Shown here: one piece after another, positions 33,613 to 45,791 of the stretch
Position numbering within the stretch: the stretch's first letter is position 1
Layout of the letters: every line of letters begins with the position of its first letter
Source of the DNA: Spodoptera frugiperda
Taxonomy: Eukaryota > Arthropoda > Insecta > Lepidoptera > Noctuidae
NCBI RefSeq assembly: GCF_023101765.2
Contig: NC_064226.1
Coordinates: 3,216,001 to 3,280,000 of the forward strand
Direction: 5' to 3'
Length of the DNA stretch: 64,000 nucleotides
Program-made: the position numbers and the translations under genes
The notes under the pieces: generated by a model
Databases searched by the model: none
What the model was told of the DNA's origin: nothing
The model's input: only the letters and a program-made list of their open reading frames with translations

Positions 33613-33790
33613 GTAACGTTCCGAAGTGGGAGTAAGACAGATTGATGTGAAAGTGATACGAGCAACAGAGATAGCACTTCGAGAGAAAGATAGGTAGGAG
33701 AGTGAAATTGCCGTAGCAACTTTCGCTGAGCTCGTTTCGGTTACGTCACGGCTGCGCCAGCGCAACTTACGCAACCGTTGTGAAGAGATT
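33613..33790. promoter_or_regulatory. CpG-rich patch with CRE-type site
   Basis: Carries ttacgtca at 33741-33748 inside ctcgtttcggttacgtcacg and ggctgcgccagcgcaac. Similar short CpG-rich patches with ttacgtca are at 40735-40742 and 46697-46704. These could be promoter or enhancer pieces; no transcript is visible. Confidence 0.25.
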
Positions 33791-36526
33791 ATGACTGTAT
33801 GACACTGATTTGAATGATCGTTGGAAGTAATCAATTTTGTTTAGATTCGCTTCCGGTGTCAATTGCAAGAACTTAAAGTGTCTTAACTCTTGATCAGTGA
33901 TAATTAATCTAATTGAAATCAATACAAAATATGTTCTATCTTAAAGTATAAAAGGTCACGCAGAAAGATTCAGAGTTGACGTAACCGATGCAATGTATTA
34001 GAAATTAGAAAGCGTGCACCGAATAAACGATGACTCGTGTAAGCATAATAAAATCCATATGCATACTGGGTTGGTAATAAAATATGAAGCAAATTGCAGC
34101 TCCACTTTCGATTTAGTTCCACTAAAATTGCATAGAAACAGGATTAGTAACGACACGAAATTTAACTACAGTGGTTAAAACGTTGAGATGGTTAGCAAAA
34201 CGTTACTAAATACGATTACACAAACCCTTACGACAATGTTACCCGCCTTGTTATGCTTATTTTCCTATTTGCCTAATCGTCTTTTGATGATGTTCGCCAT
34301 TGTGACACTGTTGTGCCCACCGTTATACAATTTACTGCAATTACATGCTCTTCACTTTCACTATTACATTTTCCAACATACTATACCTTGTCATCAAGTC
34401 ATTTCATTACTGACCCACAGTCCGGCTTGCTTATTAACTTTCTTTTTTCTTTTAATTCTTCATTGACATCATCAATCAATTCTACATTCTCATGTGTAAT
34501 TAGAACAAGGCGGGAATGATGTCCTAGATCTTAAATGATACATTATACGCATCTCTTCTCGCTCTAATGCCGAAGCACAATACGCTACAGTCACACATTC
34601 GCAATCCTTTACACTAGCATACGTTGTACTGGTGTTGTCCTACGTAGAATTTATCTATGTGTGAATGTTCTGTGATAATATCCATATATAACACTACCGT
34701 TATATATGCAATGAACTCGAAATTAAGCAAAACAGAATTCCTTTGCCCTAATATACCTAATTCATTATATATGCAAATGTCTTTCACGCATACGTCTATC
34801 GCGACAGGAGCTGTGCTTGTGTTGGTATCTCTATGTGTATATTCTGTATTCATATTTGTGTTTGTGTGTGAAGTATTTTTGCTAGTGTTTGTATGTTTAG
34901 TGTTGTTACAGCATGTTTTAGGTTTGTGTTAGTATTTTATGTAAGTGTGAGAGTAGTTTAGCGTTCACAATGAAAGTACTCGGCGGTTGCACGGATTTGG
35001 GTCACAGCTCCAACTTTGATTATAAAGATTACGACCACCGTGTGAATCATCGCACATCTTCTAGGTCCATGCTGGTCTTGCGTATTTATATTTTTAACAT
35101 TTGTATTTATTTTTAGTTTGATCAATAAATTCTGTTTATTTTGATGTTCAGTTTTTGTTTTCGCTAATTTTGTTTTGATGTTGTACCTGTTTGTGATGTA
35201 TGTAGATCGACATTTAGATTTTGCATGATTTACATTTTGGATTAACTTATGTAACTTAAGCATTACTTAGCACTTCTCATACTGTTCATAAATATTCTTT
35301 CATTTCTTTTTCTATCTTGTAATCTAGATCTTTTAGCGTCTAAGTGGTTTGATTGGTAAAAAAACTAAACTGGTCTAAATAGGCCATGTCGATACGAGAT
35401 CCCCTTTCACATGTTGCTAGAATGAGTGGTTTCATCACAGTCGAGGTGCACAGCCACTTTCCTTTCAACTTGTTCATTTTCATAACTTTAACGTTATCTA
35501 CAAGAGGTTTATTAGAGGATTTTGATGCAATTCTGTGTGGTAAGCTTGTAGAGGCTCAGTAAATAGGGGGCCATCTATGTTTAGATGGCAATTTATAGCT
35601 GGATACGAGTACTTGTGGTGAAGAAAGGACATGTTTTGCAAATCATGCTGCTTAGATCTCGTTATGGAATTGTGAAATTGTCGTGACATTTTAATTATGT
35701 GTACGGAATATGGTTGTCTTTAGGTACTGTTTGTGTTTAGTCTATCTTACGGAATGATATTTCATTTATATTGTTGAAGGAATGATATTGTTTATAAAGG
35801 AGTTCAAGCCTAATAGGTTCTTTTATAGAAAATATCACAATAAAAATCCAATTACAAAAAATGACAATTGATGTTTTTTTTTATAAACTGGGTTTAATAT
35901 TTAAACAATTTGATGAATTTTGACGAACGCGAAACGACCGGTTGTATTAAGAGGATAACAATAGAATCAACGGTATCAAAATGAAATGTGTTTGGTATCC
36001 GAGTAGTTTCTTTACGATCGATGTCGGTTGTCTCCGAGAATGTTTCTCAGAAACTTGGAATCCAGGTGGAGTTTGTAGGTGGACAGTTAATCATTTGTTT
36101 TTGTTCTTTTTCGTAGACGTTTTAAGAAACTCAAAAATTATATGGCAAATTTTACATTGATAATTGGTAGGTTTTGAACTCAGAACTACGTATTTGAAAA
36201 TCGAGCGTTTTAAACATTCAAACCAACATATTTTTTTATATTTGATGGGTCGACGTTTGGTCTCTATCTCACCTGGTATATTGAAATCAATACCTTTATC
36301 AGATTAGTAGTTAAATAAGAAGGACGATTACTATATAAATCTAAGTACATAAATAAATACTTAAATGAATATTAAATAAATATGTACTGTATCTATAATT
36401 TGAAATTAAAACAAAGTAATATACATTTAAAAATAGTAATATGAAAATTTCCTTCATCAGGCGCATCAGGCCTATGATTACAATTTTGTTTTAAAACATA
36501 AAATTACTGACGTCACTATATAATAG
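33791..36526. other. No supported gene
   Basis: Frames of 68-101 codons (34188-34519, 34657-34932, 34958-35263) are hydrophobic or valine/cysteine-rich low-complexity translations of AT-rich or tgtttgtg DNA and are not called. No repeat family recognised. Confidence 0.4.
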
Positions 36527-36772
36527 TCAAGCACCCGGAAAAAGGTGAAGCAGGATTTCGTGGAACGACTTTCTGGGCAAAAAAATGTCAAAGAAATAAT
36601 TCCACAGAGTTTACTTGTTTGCGCAAACGCACAAATATGGTGGACAAATATAAGTAGAATGTGCGAAGGTTGGCTGACAGTCTTTCAGGGCCATATTGAT
36701 AAGGGAACCGTAACCTTTGCTTTGGTATTAGGACTTATTAGTTGTATTTTGAGCTGTGGATTATTTTTATGA
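36527..36772 (+). other. Open frame with possible C-terminal membrane segment
   Basis: Open from 36527 to a tga at 36770; there is no ATG near its start, but a gtg is at 36545. The last 22 residues are hydrophobic (TFALVLGLISCILSCGLFL), preceded by a mixed, charged region. An aataaa lies about 60 bases downstream (36832). It could be the last exon of an unknown gene or chance; no homologue is recognised. Confidence 0.2.
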
Positions 36773-37639
36773 TAATTTAGAGCTATTAGCGACATAGGCA
36801 TAATATCTACCTAATGTTATTTGGCGTGTATCAATAAAAGTATAAAAGTGTTAGATTTCGAAATTACAAACGTGTATTTAAAATAAAGCTTGTTTCGATA
36901 TTTTAACCTCATAAAAATTATTCAATGTTTTACTAAAGCGTTACAATGTTGGTAGTAAGCCCATCAACGCCATCTGTTATTGTGTGAAGGAAGTTTTCCA
37001 GCAATATCAACATTCGCTAATAATGCATCTGGTAGAAGCTCCTCAAATTTAATGACCAACATTTAGCATGTGTTTTATTAATCGTTGAAGCGTCTATCCC
37101 AGAAACAAGGTTGCTTAACCGTCTATTTTTAGAAATGATTCATCTACGCTAGACACTCACTGATCGAAAAAATCAGGAACAAAGGCCTCTCACACCTAAG
37201 TAAGTAGTTTTAAAACTATTCCGTCCAATAAAAGGTAGAAAAAACCCATCGAATCATGACCTCGAATGTATAAAATGTCACTATCACACAATCTTGGGTA
37301 GAAGGTCCTTTTTTTGCCCCCGCCTACCTGCCCCATTGTGTCCGGGGAAAGTTATGTGAAAGACAGATTAGACGACGAAAAAAAAACTGATTTCACCTCT
37401 CTTTCTATTTTATATTTTTTCTATACACGACCCTTAAGAATTCCGATTTAGATCAGGCTGCTAGTTTTTGTGATCACGTTCGTAAGTAATAAAGGAAGCT
37501 AAAGAAAAAAAAATGAATCGCGTTTTTTTTTCAAATTGCAGGTTACGTGTGTCTATGGATAAATAGGTATTGTACGTGTCCATTGTTTGGTTGAAAGGCT
37601 CTATAAAATCAGTGAACGAAGCGAAGAAATTGAACAAAT
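36773..37639. other. No gene seen
   Basis: AT-rich; short GC-richer piece at 37315-37370 not recognised. Confidence 0.45.
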
Positions 37640-37804
37640 CTCTGTGTATTTAATTCTATTGAAATTTTAGAACGTAATTGGTCGCACAGATGTGGAAGGA
37701 CGTTCGGGGATCGTGTTTGTTCGAGAGTAGATTCTAACTGTCTTGTGGTTATCAGTGTGATTCTGGATCAGGGAAAGTATTACTAGAGATATTCAACGGA
37801 ATCC
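37640..37804 (+). other. Candidate 5' exon ending in a strong splice donor
   Basis: GC-richer than its flanks, contains an arthropod initiator-type tcagt at 37751-37755, and ends at aatcctaa/gtaagtat, a strong match to the U1 consensus. No start codon or long frame is evident, so it would be non-coding. Confidence 0.25.
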
Positions 37805-37870
37805 TAAGTAAGTATATTGTTTAAGTTTTATCTTTTTGATTAAGTAGATAATACATAGTAAATATATTTT

Positions 37871-38025
37871 TCCCTGATTCCCCAACAACCCTTAATTTCC
37901 TAACTTCTCAAAAGACTGGCAATGCACTTGAGACGCCTCTGGTGTTTCGGGTGTCCTTGGGCATCAGCAAATGCTTACCATCAGGTGATCCGACTGCTTT
38001 ACCGGTTTATACCATAAAAATATAT
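37871..38025 (-). mobile_element. Family X repeat, 5' half
   Basis: Minus-strand reading starts near tttatggtataaaccggtaa and proceeds through gtaaagcagtcggatcacct and tgatggtaagcatttgctg, then ggaaattaagggttgttgg. It stops at the ggggaatcagggaa block; the end half is missing. Confidence 0.78.
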
Positions 38026-38333
38026 AAGTTTGAAGTTCCTTTTGAGACATTACAAGGACTTTTTATATATAGATGTTATTTTTTAAATCTTCTCTTTTAT
38101 TCTATTTTATAGAAATATGTTTATACCAGGTCTCACCACAAAGTAAACAGGCTCATCCTTAGAAGGCGAGCGGGGCGAATGAAAACTAATTATACAAGCA
38201 ATTATGCACGCCTATTTAGCATCTAGCTATATTTAAAACAACTACAGGTGCACTTCACCTTTGCATAGAAAAATAACAAGACAATAATCTCTATGTGTCA
38301 AACGTAGGAACGTAATTTCCTTAAATTATTATA

Positions 38334-38380
38334 ACCGACTTTGAATTTAGTCGGTAGAAAAATTAAAGACGGTGTTTGAT
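38334..38380. repeat. Short aaccgactt-type repeat fragment
   Basis: ataaccgactttgaatttag and tcggtagaaaaattaaag; related to 27672-27725 and 48352-48530. Confidence 0.35.
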
Positions 38381-38435
38381 GTGGATGATTCCGTATATTA
38401 TTGCAATTTATTGTTTTATTAAACTGTTTTTTTTA

Positions 38436-38590
38436 TCTCTATATATAAAAATCAATTGCTGTTCTTTGATCACCATAAAACACGAGAATGGCTAGACCGA
38501 TGGTCTTGAATTATTTGTGAAAGTCCAGGGAAGGTTTAAAAGGTGAGAACAAAATGTTTGAGGCGGTATTAAGTTTGCCGGGTCAGCTAG
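38436..38590 (+). mobile_element. Helitron-like non-autonomous element, 155 bp
   Basis: Starts tctctatatataaaaatcaa, contains gaatggctagaccgatgg and gggaaggtttaaaaggtgag, ends gccgggtcagctag, between A (38435) and T (38591). Same family as 31385-31550. Both copies are followed by ttaaaaata, so the target may be preferred or the true end may lie further out. Confidence 0.5.
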
Positions 38591-39787
38591 TTAAAAATAA
38601 TGATAAGGACTCCCTAAATTCAGTAGTAATAAATTACTCTATGTTCACAGTCTTATCAAAGTATTGTAGCCGACTGACAGCAACATACATACGTTCATTA
38701 TGAAATTTAGTCTATAGATAGAAGAAATAAAGAGCTTTATTATATCTCTTCCTGATCACTGGACCCTGCAAATGCGTGGCGTCAGTATAATTAATTTATA
38801 GTGAAGTAAATTTAAACTCGATAAAACTATGTCGATAGCTTTATTTCGTTTTTATTAATGAGTGAATACTCAACTGCTTGCTACCTGAAATGGCATTATT
38901 AGTGCCATGACCCATTTAGGTTCTATCCAGACGGTTTGAAATGGCGATTGATGATGACTAGAATTGAAAATAGCTGCTGATCGATTATATTACATGTGTA
39001 TTATGATAGACATTGACGTTCAATTTGGTATAAAAAGATAATCTGAATCCAATTGGCTAGGTTGGACTGATTGGGATGATCCTATACCATTTATTTTATC
39101 TCATAATATAAATATATGTCTCAATTTGTTTTAGCGAACCATTGAACTTAACCATAATCGATTTACAGATTTTAAATAAGCCATACTTAAGTTAAGAAAG
39201 ACACCTAAAGCATTTTGGTAAGCAGTTCCAATAAATCAATTTTCCCAAACAATTAATTAACAAAATCGAATACCTACCTTCTCAAGTCGAGCTAAAATCC
39301 CGTGTACAAGGAGAAAGCATGAGCAAATTATAAAACAAAGGAGTAAAACCGATTTTTACTCGAGTTATTTGAAGCATGACAGTTTAAATGGAGAAAAACT
39401 GTTGTACATCAGTCATTGAAGTTGAAAGTGGCTCGTGCACAATGACACCAAACTCTCACTCTATCACCGATAATTAATAGGAGTCAATGGATTGCTCACG
39501 ATATCGTGGAAAAAAGCGGCCAAGTCCGAATAGATGGTTGAGGTAAACGTTCTCGATTTTAATATAATTTTGCTGTTTTGTTATTCGATCGTTAATTTAA
39601 AAACTAATTGCACAATAAATTTGAATAAACAAAGAAATTGATATTATGAATATAATTATGTATTTGAATATGGAATGATGTGGTGTGTTTATTTATTTTT
39701 TTGATTGACTTCTGCCAGTTTGGTTCGATTTTGTTAATGAAGTCAGAAGTCTCTGACCTGGAAGTCTTTGGTGATCCACCTGAGATC
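38591..39787. other. AT-rich sequence without recognisable gene
   Basis: No repeat or frame supported. Confidence 0.5.
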
Positions 39788-39905
39788 CTATCTAGCGTGT
39801 TTACCGGGGTAAATACCGACTCGAAAAGCAGTAGCAACGGGGTGGTTTTAGTCAGTAAGTCTCGCCTCGTCTAAGGCGAAAGAAGGCATTGGATAATATT
39901 CCACC
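39788..39905 (+). mobile_element. R1-tail family copy, diverged
   Basis: Keeps tctagcgtgtttaccggggt, gactcgaaaagcagtagcaa, ggtggttttagtcagtaag and ggcattggataatattcc. Frames at 39604-39874 include it and are artefacts. Confidence 0.7.
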
Positions 39906-40360
39906 CTTAAGAAAAGCCTGTCAATTAGGGTATTGTCTGTTGATGATGTCTTAAGAGGTAGGTAATTTTTCACCTAATGGTGATGGGTGACGGTGAAGGT
40001 TAGATACACATTTGTAAATCAGCGACTCGACAATCGTGTTGCCATGTGAACTTGAAATTAAGTAGACAAAACAAATACTGGTCTAAAACAACAAACATGT
40101 TGATTTTCGAATGACCCACTTTTTACCAATTCAAATTATTGACAGTTTGAGTAATTTGACTTTGAAATATTTTGAAACGTCTATCAAAAACGGATCAGTT
40201 TTGTAATTTAAATTTTTTACAGAATATTTTTGTAAATTTTAAATTGTTAGACATGTAAGGTCATGAGGGGGAAAATTAAATTTAAATACCTTTTTACATA
40301 ACACCCCACGTTTTTAAATGACTTGCAAATAAGGTTTGTTTACATTTCAAATTATGGTAT
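39906..40360. other. No gene seen
   Basis: AT-rich, no repeat recognised. Confidence 0.5.
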
Positions 40361-40508
40361 GCCATAATGTGCATCTTTGCCCATAATGTGCATCCCTTCG
40401 GGGATACATTTTTTGAAAAAAGCCCAGTAACACTTTGCCCGAAACGGGAATCGAACCCGAGACCCCTTGCCCAGTCACAATTGCGATCACTCGATCAACG
40501 AGGCAGTC
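40361..40508 (-). mobile_element. SINE-A with large internal deletion
   Basis: Head gactgcctcgttgatcgagt and ggttcgattcccgtttcggg are present, then the body is cut and the tail ccccgaaggg-side follows with a duplicated cataatgtgcatc. Confidence 0.78.
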
Positions 40509-41546
40509 AAATATTAAAAGAAAAAAAAACGAACCAATTAAGATAAATTCTTAAATCAATTATTATGCTTACGGATTCCTAAACGCTGAAAGAAAGTGAC
40601 ATTGCGCCAGAGTATCATCGCTCGGGAAAAAACTCGAGTATCATTGTTTTATCACCCTGTCTCTTTCTAATGTAAAAAAAACTATCGCTGTCTCGTTTAG
40701 AAGAAAGTTTGTGCGCTCATCCAGCTGAACGGCTTTACGTCACACGTAGTATAATGTAAAAATGTAGATGCTGAATTATGTTTTGGGTGGTAAATAAAGG
40801 TGTATTGTTGATGTAAAAATATGTACTTTTAAATAGAAAATAATTGATGTTCCTACGAGTTTTAATACTTTCTTTAATAGCTGTAATGTTATTAAACTAA
40901 TAATATTAATAGTTATTAAACTAGTAATAGCACTGGTTTATTATAAATTCAAAGCCTTATTTTCAGCAGGTCATATTTATAACACAAAAAAGCTAGTTAA
41001 AGTAGATGATGTTTATAATATTATTCAATCAAGTTTTGTTGAAAAAGAAACTATTTAAATACATAAAAGGGATTTTTCTAAGTTCCAACCAGCGTTAAAA
41101 AATCCCTGATTTTCTATTAAGTAATTCTATAGTATCTGATTATTTTCCATATACTACTATCGATAGTGAGAGTGAAAGATGACGTCGATTCGTGAGTGGA
41201 TATTCTGCTAAAATGAGATAGCAATATAAACAATAGTTTAAATGAAAGGGACAGCGTGCCTAATAAGAGATGAAGTGTGGGAATGCGTGCAGGTAACGAT
41301 GCAATATGCTTTCGAGTGAGTGCTGGGAATCGTTGTGGTTCAGAAAATTAATTGTATTAAATGGTATTAAATCTTTATTTTAATGAGCATTGTAACCGTA
41401 TAATAATCAGTACAACATTTTTATTTACACTGATATAATGTGGGCAAAATGATTTAAAATAGTCTAATACTAAATTGTGTCCATTAATACAAAAAAATAT
41501 TTATTTTTATGAGACACATTTAGTAACATATTACTTGAACATTGAA
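40509..41546. other. No gene; CRE-type CpG patch
   Basis: 40600-40760 has ttacgtca at 40735-40742 and tctcgtttagaagaaag. 41160-41290 has atgacgtcgat and a gaaagggacagcg piece of similar style. No open frame. Confidence 0.35.
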
Positions 41547-41675
41547 TAACTGCTGTACTCGGACGATTTGATGATTAATTAAATTAAGAATAGTTTAATT
41601 TTGTAACGATTTTGTTCCGACAACAATTGCTAAGTGGCTTAAGTTATTATTGAATAACTCCGAGTACGGCAATAA
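41547..41675. mobile_element. Harbinger-like MITE family Y
   Basis: Body 41550-41672 with inverted ends ctgctgtactcgg and ccgagtacggcaa, flanked by TAA on both sides. Contains caattgctaag in place of the ccttagcaa hairpin of the 12067 copy. Confidence 0.6.
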
Positions 41676-42417
41676 GACAGGATCCCTAAGCACGGTGGCA
41701 GTTTAATATAAAATGTTACCGTTTATTATAAAGATTTAAATCTAATTGATTTTCTAACGTTTTTCTTTATAAGACGATTAGAAGCTCGTACAAATTAGTA
41801 TCTATCCTTCAAATAAAAGTAATGGCTTAAGGTTTTAGGACTGTAAAATACGCCACTACCTTTTAATATCTCTCTACATAATACAACTGAACACCACCGC
41901 TACCCCACATGGAATCAACAAAAAAATCTAAAGAAAGTAAAACCGTTCTCATGTTTAGAATTGTTTTTATAAATGTTAGAAAAAAATCACGCTTTTGTAT
42001 AACAATAACAATGGTTTAGACAATACTTGTGCAACACGTGTGGGTTATACAGTATACAGGTCGAATCATATTATAAGGAATTTTATAACATTTTTAGCGA
42101 AAATGTTTATAGGAGCATGATTTATATTGTACAATATTATATGATATTGCATTTGTATAAAGTTTATTGAATGGATTCTGGAATATTCTGAATAGAATTT
42201 GTAATATTCTAGATGTGGCTGGTGCAGTGGCTAGTTGGCAGGTTGAATATTGATGTAATTGAAAAAGCATTTTACAATTAAAAACATTCTACGTATCTTC
42301 TTAAATACGTTTATTTGTATGAAGTATGGTAGATAATTACAGGTGACAAAACAAAAAAAAGGAATCTCATTAATCGCCTACTCCTGCAATTACAATGAAT
42401 AGGAATTATCATAACAT
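41676..42417. other. AT-rich sequence without recognisable gene
   Basis: No repeat or frame supported. Confidence 0.5.
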
Positions 42418-42585
42418 TTGATTGCACGGTTGCCGCGCAACGTGTAGCGGGTTCGATTCCCGCACGGAGCAACTCTTTCTGTGATCCACAAATAGTTGTT
42501 TCGTGTCGTGGTGTAATGTGTATGCAAATTTATGTTTGTAAACCCACCCCGACACAGGAGAAAATGCTAGAGTGGGGTTTAAAAA
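42418..42585 (+). mobile_element. SINE-B, well preserved
   Basis: ttgattgcacggttgccgcg, gtagcgggttcgattcccgc and acggagcaactctttctgtg, then gtttgtaaacccacccc, caggagaaaatgctagagtg and an A-rich end. The B-box gggttcgattcc is canonical. Confidence 0.85.
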
Positions 42586-44602
42586 ATAAATTGAAACCAT
42601 TCATCCAGTTTCTGACAAAACACACATTTCAATCCACATTACAGTTTCTCACAATACAAAACAACATTAAAACATAAAAAAAAAACAATTATTGCAAAAG
42701 TAAACTCATACAACTTAAAGAACCTTTTGTTCTCACGACAATCAATTTTAGTACATAAATGAGTTTTTGTGGATAGGTATGTAAAGAAAAAGGTTGGTTC
42801 CAACTGTTCCAAGGTCATGTGTGTGATCTTCCATTGCTCTTTATTGCAATTAAGGAGACAGTACAATGAACCTATGTCCTTTAAAACTACTACTTTTTAT
42901 TCTATAGACGGCTATGCAACCTCAAAGTAGGACGTTGTACTGAATTTGTTTATTTTTGGCAACAATTTTTTGGTTATGTTTTTATCGATGTTTTGGGTGG
43001 TTAGTAACAATTATTGTAGGTTTGGTGCTATGGGTAAATTTGAAGGTGACTGTAGGTAAAGGAAGGTGTCTTAAATAAACTGGTTGCCTGGTGATGTGTG
43101 TAGCCCATTGGGGCCCTTGAAGACTGATTAACTATAGTACTGTTATAGAAGAGCTATATTTCGGATAAGTACTCAAAATGGATGATTACTGAGTTTTTTT
43201 TTCTAGTATTTACACAAAAAGTGGATAAAGATCCAGTATTTATTCATCGTGAGTATTTGCCCAAAAATCGCCCATCTCTAATTAATGTTACACGTGATTT
43301 AAGTATTTCGGACTCCTTTATGCTGGAGTGTATTTATCATAACCTGTAGATTATCATAGGACAATTTCGACAATCAAAAAGTACAAGATTCCGAGACCTC
43401 TTGCTCAACAAACTATTAAGGTTCCCACCATGTTTCTGTGTAAAACACAGCCCAAGAAAGCCTATATGCTAACTCAAGTCCGTACTATTGAATTGAAATA
43501 TTTGAGTTCATACACGATTGCATGTATTTGACTAATGGCACACATTTCGTTGTATGCTATCCATTTGAATGCAAATACCTGTTATTAGGGCCAGTTTAGT
43601 TCCGTTCAGTGGCCGAAGTTAGGCCCAACTTGGGCTGAATTTACGTGTAAGAGCATTTAGATAAATCCTAGGATTTGGAATGATTGTAATAAACTATTTT
43701 AATGGGTAATAACTATCTTGGTGGGCGCAGCGACTACTGAACATGCGTTTTAGTAGTTTTGTGTTAACATTAAATGGCGGTTAAGCGAAGTTTGGGTTTT
43801 CTTACTGTCTGTCACTAAGCAAGAAGTTTTAGATTTTAAGTAAATAAATTATTTGTTTTCGAAACTCTCTAGTACTAGGACTAGTACCATGATTAAGTTC
43901 TTATTGATACTCGATTGTAACTATAAGCCAATAAGACAGTGAATAAGCTTATTATTCTTATTAGAATAGCAAGAATTGAATTCTTATAAGAAAACCTTAT
44001 CACTAAAGTTCTAATAAGCAAAACTCACTAACAACAAAAACATTCAAAAACATACTGAAAAATAATTACAAATCCACACTCCATTCCACACACACACACA
44101 CATACACAACAGATATCGTCCTAATAACATCTTAAGACGGACACACACTAACAAAATTTCTAACGTCTAGCATTCACGTATGATGTACATAGATGAATCC
44201 ACACTACTTACACACTCACGTACTAGTACGTAGACATACTTGTACACTCATATGACTTCATAGGCATATTAGTGTGAGTATGAGGACAGTGGGCCTTTAT
44301 TCTCTGCTCGATTATAGGTCACCATGTCTTCCCCTCATTTGTAAATAGAGCGAAGGGTACTGTTAGATTATTTGCTCTTGTTATTTTTTTTTTATCTGTC
44401 TGGCACAGCACAGCCGTCACGGTATTTTCCTTTGATAATATTCTCTTTTGCTTTCGTGTTTGAGACACGTGCAGTTATAAAAAATGTGGTGAGGTACCGG
44501 CTACGGTTTGGTGACTTTCTGTGATCTGTAAAGCAGAACAATACGTTAGTCATTTAGAAGATCTAACTTCTGTAACTATCAATAGCATTTCAAAAAGTAC
44601 AC
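42586..44602. other. No gene; short CA microsatellite
   Basis: A (ca) run with one interruption lies at 44087-44109. 43870-44030 is rich in short cttattag/ctaataag inverted motifs. No frame is supported; 42639-42866 (minus) is AT-rich translation. Confidence 0.45.
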
Positions 44603-44754
44603 TTTTTTAAGGGGGGAAATCATCTAATGATTTGTCCCGCCTTGTGCGAGGCGAGAAGTAGTGTCAGACTGTTACTGACTTAAAACTACTCCGCTCCTAC
44701 TCCTGCTTTGCGAGCCGGAGCCCTGGTAATCCGCTGGGCAGTTTGCAGCTTCGG
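44603..44754 (-). mobile_element. R1-tail family copy, full length of the short form
   Basis: Minus strand starts cgaagctgcaaactgccc and ends atttccccccttaaaaaag. No clear target duplication. Confidence 0.8.
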
Positions 44755-45625
44755 GAAATAGACCACTAGACACTAAAGTACACCAGAAAGCTAAACTGTA
44801 AACTATAATAAGATCTTTGTACATGACACGTGAAACAGCCTATATATAAAAACATTTGGACTTACATTGCCAACTCGTAAAGTTCACGCCAAACCAAACC
44901 ATACAATTCAATTCGCCATGCGCAGATTTAGGTTAACTTACAATGTAACCAAAGAGGCGACAATCATTCAGCCAAACAGCATTACCAAATATTCCACGCA
45001 TAAAGTTTCACCACAATAATGTTCTCGAACAAACAAAATAAAAGAAAAAAAAAACAGTAAAATTGCTCAAACACTGAACGAGAAAAAAAGAACAAGGAAT
45101 AATAATTTATGTGTTTATAAAAAGTAAATTGAGAAGCATTTCTTACAAATGGGAACATTTGAAAGTCAGTGTGTTTAGTTCGGCCAAAGACCTACGTAAG
45201 TTAATTAGAGATAGGGCAAGCAAGGTTACAGTGGCTGTGACAGACTGAGTGGGCGCGGGTACTTGATTTTGGGTTATAGATATTTTGAGACAAAAAATAT
45301 TTTGTTTGTATAGATTTTGAATACATTCTACCTTTATCCAATGATTACTTTATCCGAATTCTAATGATCAGTAAATATCTCCCGTTTTTAGTAACAAATT
45401 CTCAGTAATGGTGATTTTTTTTAGACTCTTTAATTCACCTACACCTTTATTAAAAACAACCACTTTATCCTCATAATTTTACATATCTACATATATCCGC
45501 GGATATAAAATGTTATTGTTTTACTGTGTTACTGTCTAATAGCCTTAAGTAGTGCCTTTGGCAATCATTTGGATCATTACGATTATTTTCACAGCAAGGG
45601 AAATCGTCTACATTTCACCTCCAAT
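44755..45625. other. AT-rich sequence without recognisable gene
   Basis: No repeat or frame supported. Confidence 0.5.
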
Positions 45626-45791
45626 CACACAAACAACCAGAGCTGCGGACTACCTAGCGGGTTTACCAGTGCTCCGGGTCGAAGGGCAGAAGAAGGAATA
45701 GGGTGGTTTTTAGTCAGTAGGAGTCTGAGACTCCCTCTTGCCTCGCCCAGTGGTAGAAGTCATTGGATGATTGGAAAAAAACACACAAACA
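45626..45791 (+). mobile_element. R1-tail family copy with 10 bp target duplication
   Basis: cacacaaaca lies at 45626-45635 and 45782-45791. The body starts ccagagctgcggactacct and ends cattggatgattggaaaaaa. Confidence 0.82.

Noticed and set aside
33429..33834. Minus-strand frames of 96 and 113 codons
   Set aside because: Serine/leucine-rich translation of a pyrimidine-rich CpG patch; no domain. The patch is reported as a candidate regulatory or exon region instead.
34188..34932. Hydrophobic open frames suggesting membrane proteins
   Set aside because: T-rich and tgtttgtg-rich DNA yields leucine, valine and phenylalanine by composition alone; no conserved motif.
42418..42500. tRNA gene with canonical B-box
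   Set aside because: The head belongs to SINE-B and is followed by its body and tail; an A-box and acceptor stem pairing are not evident.
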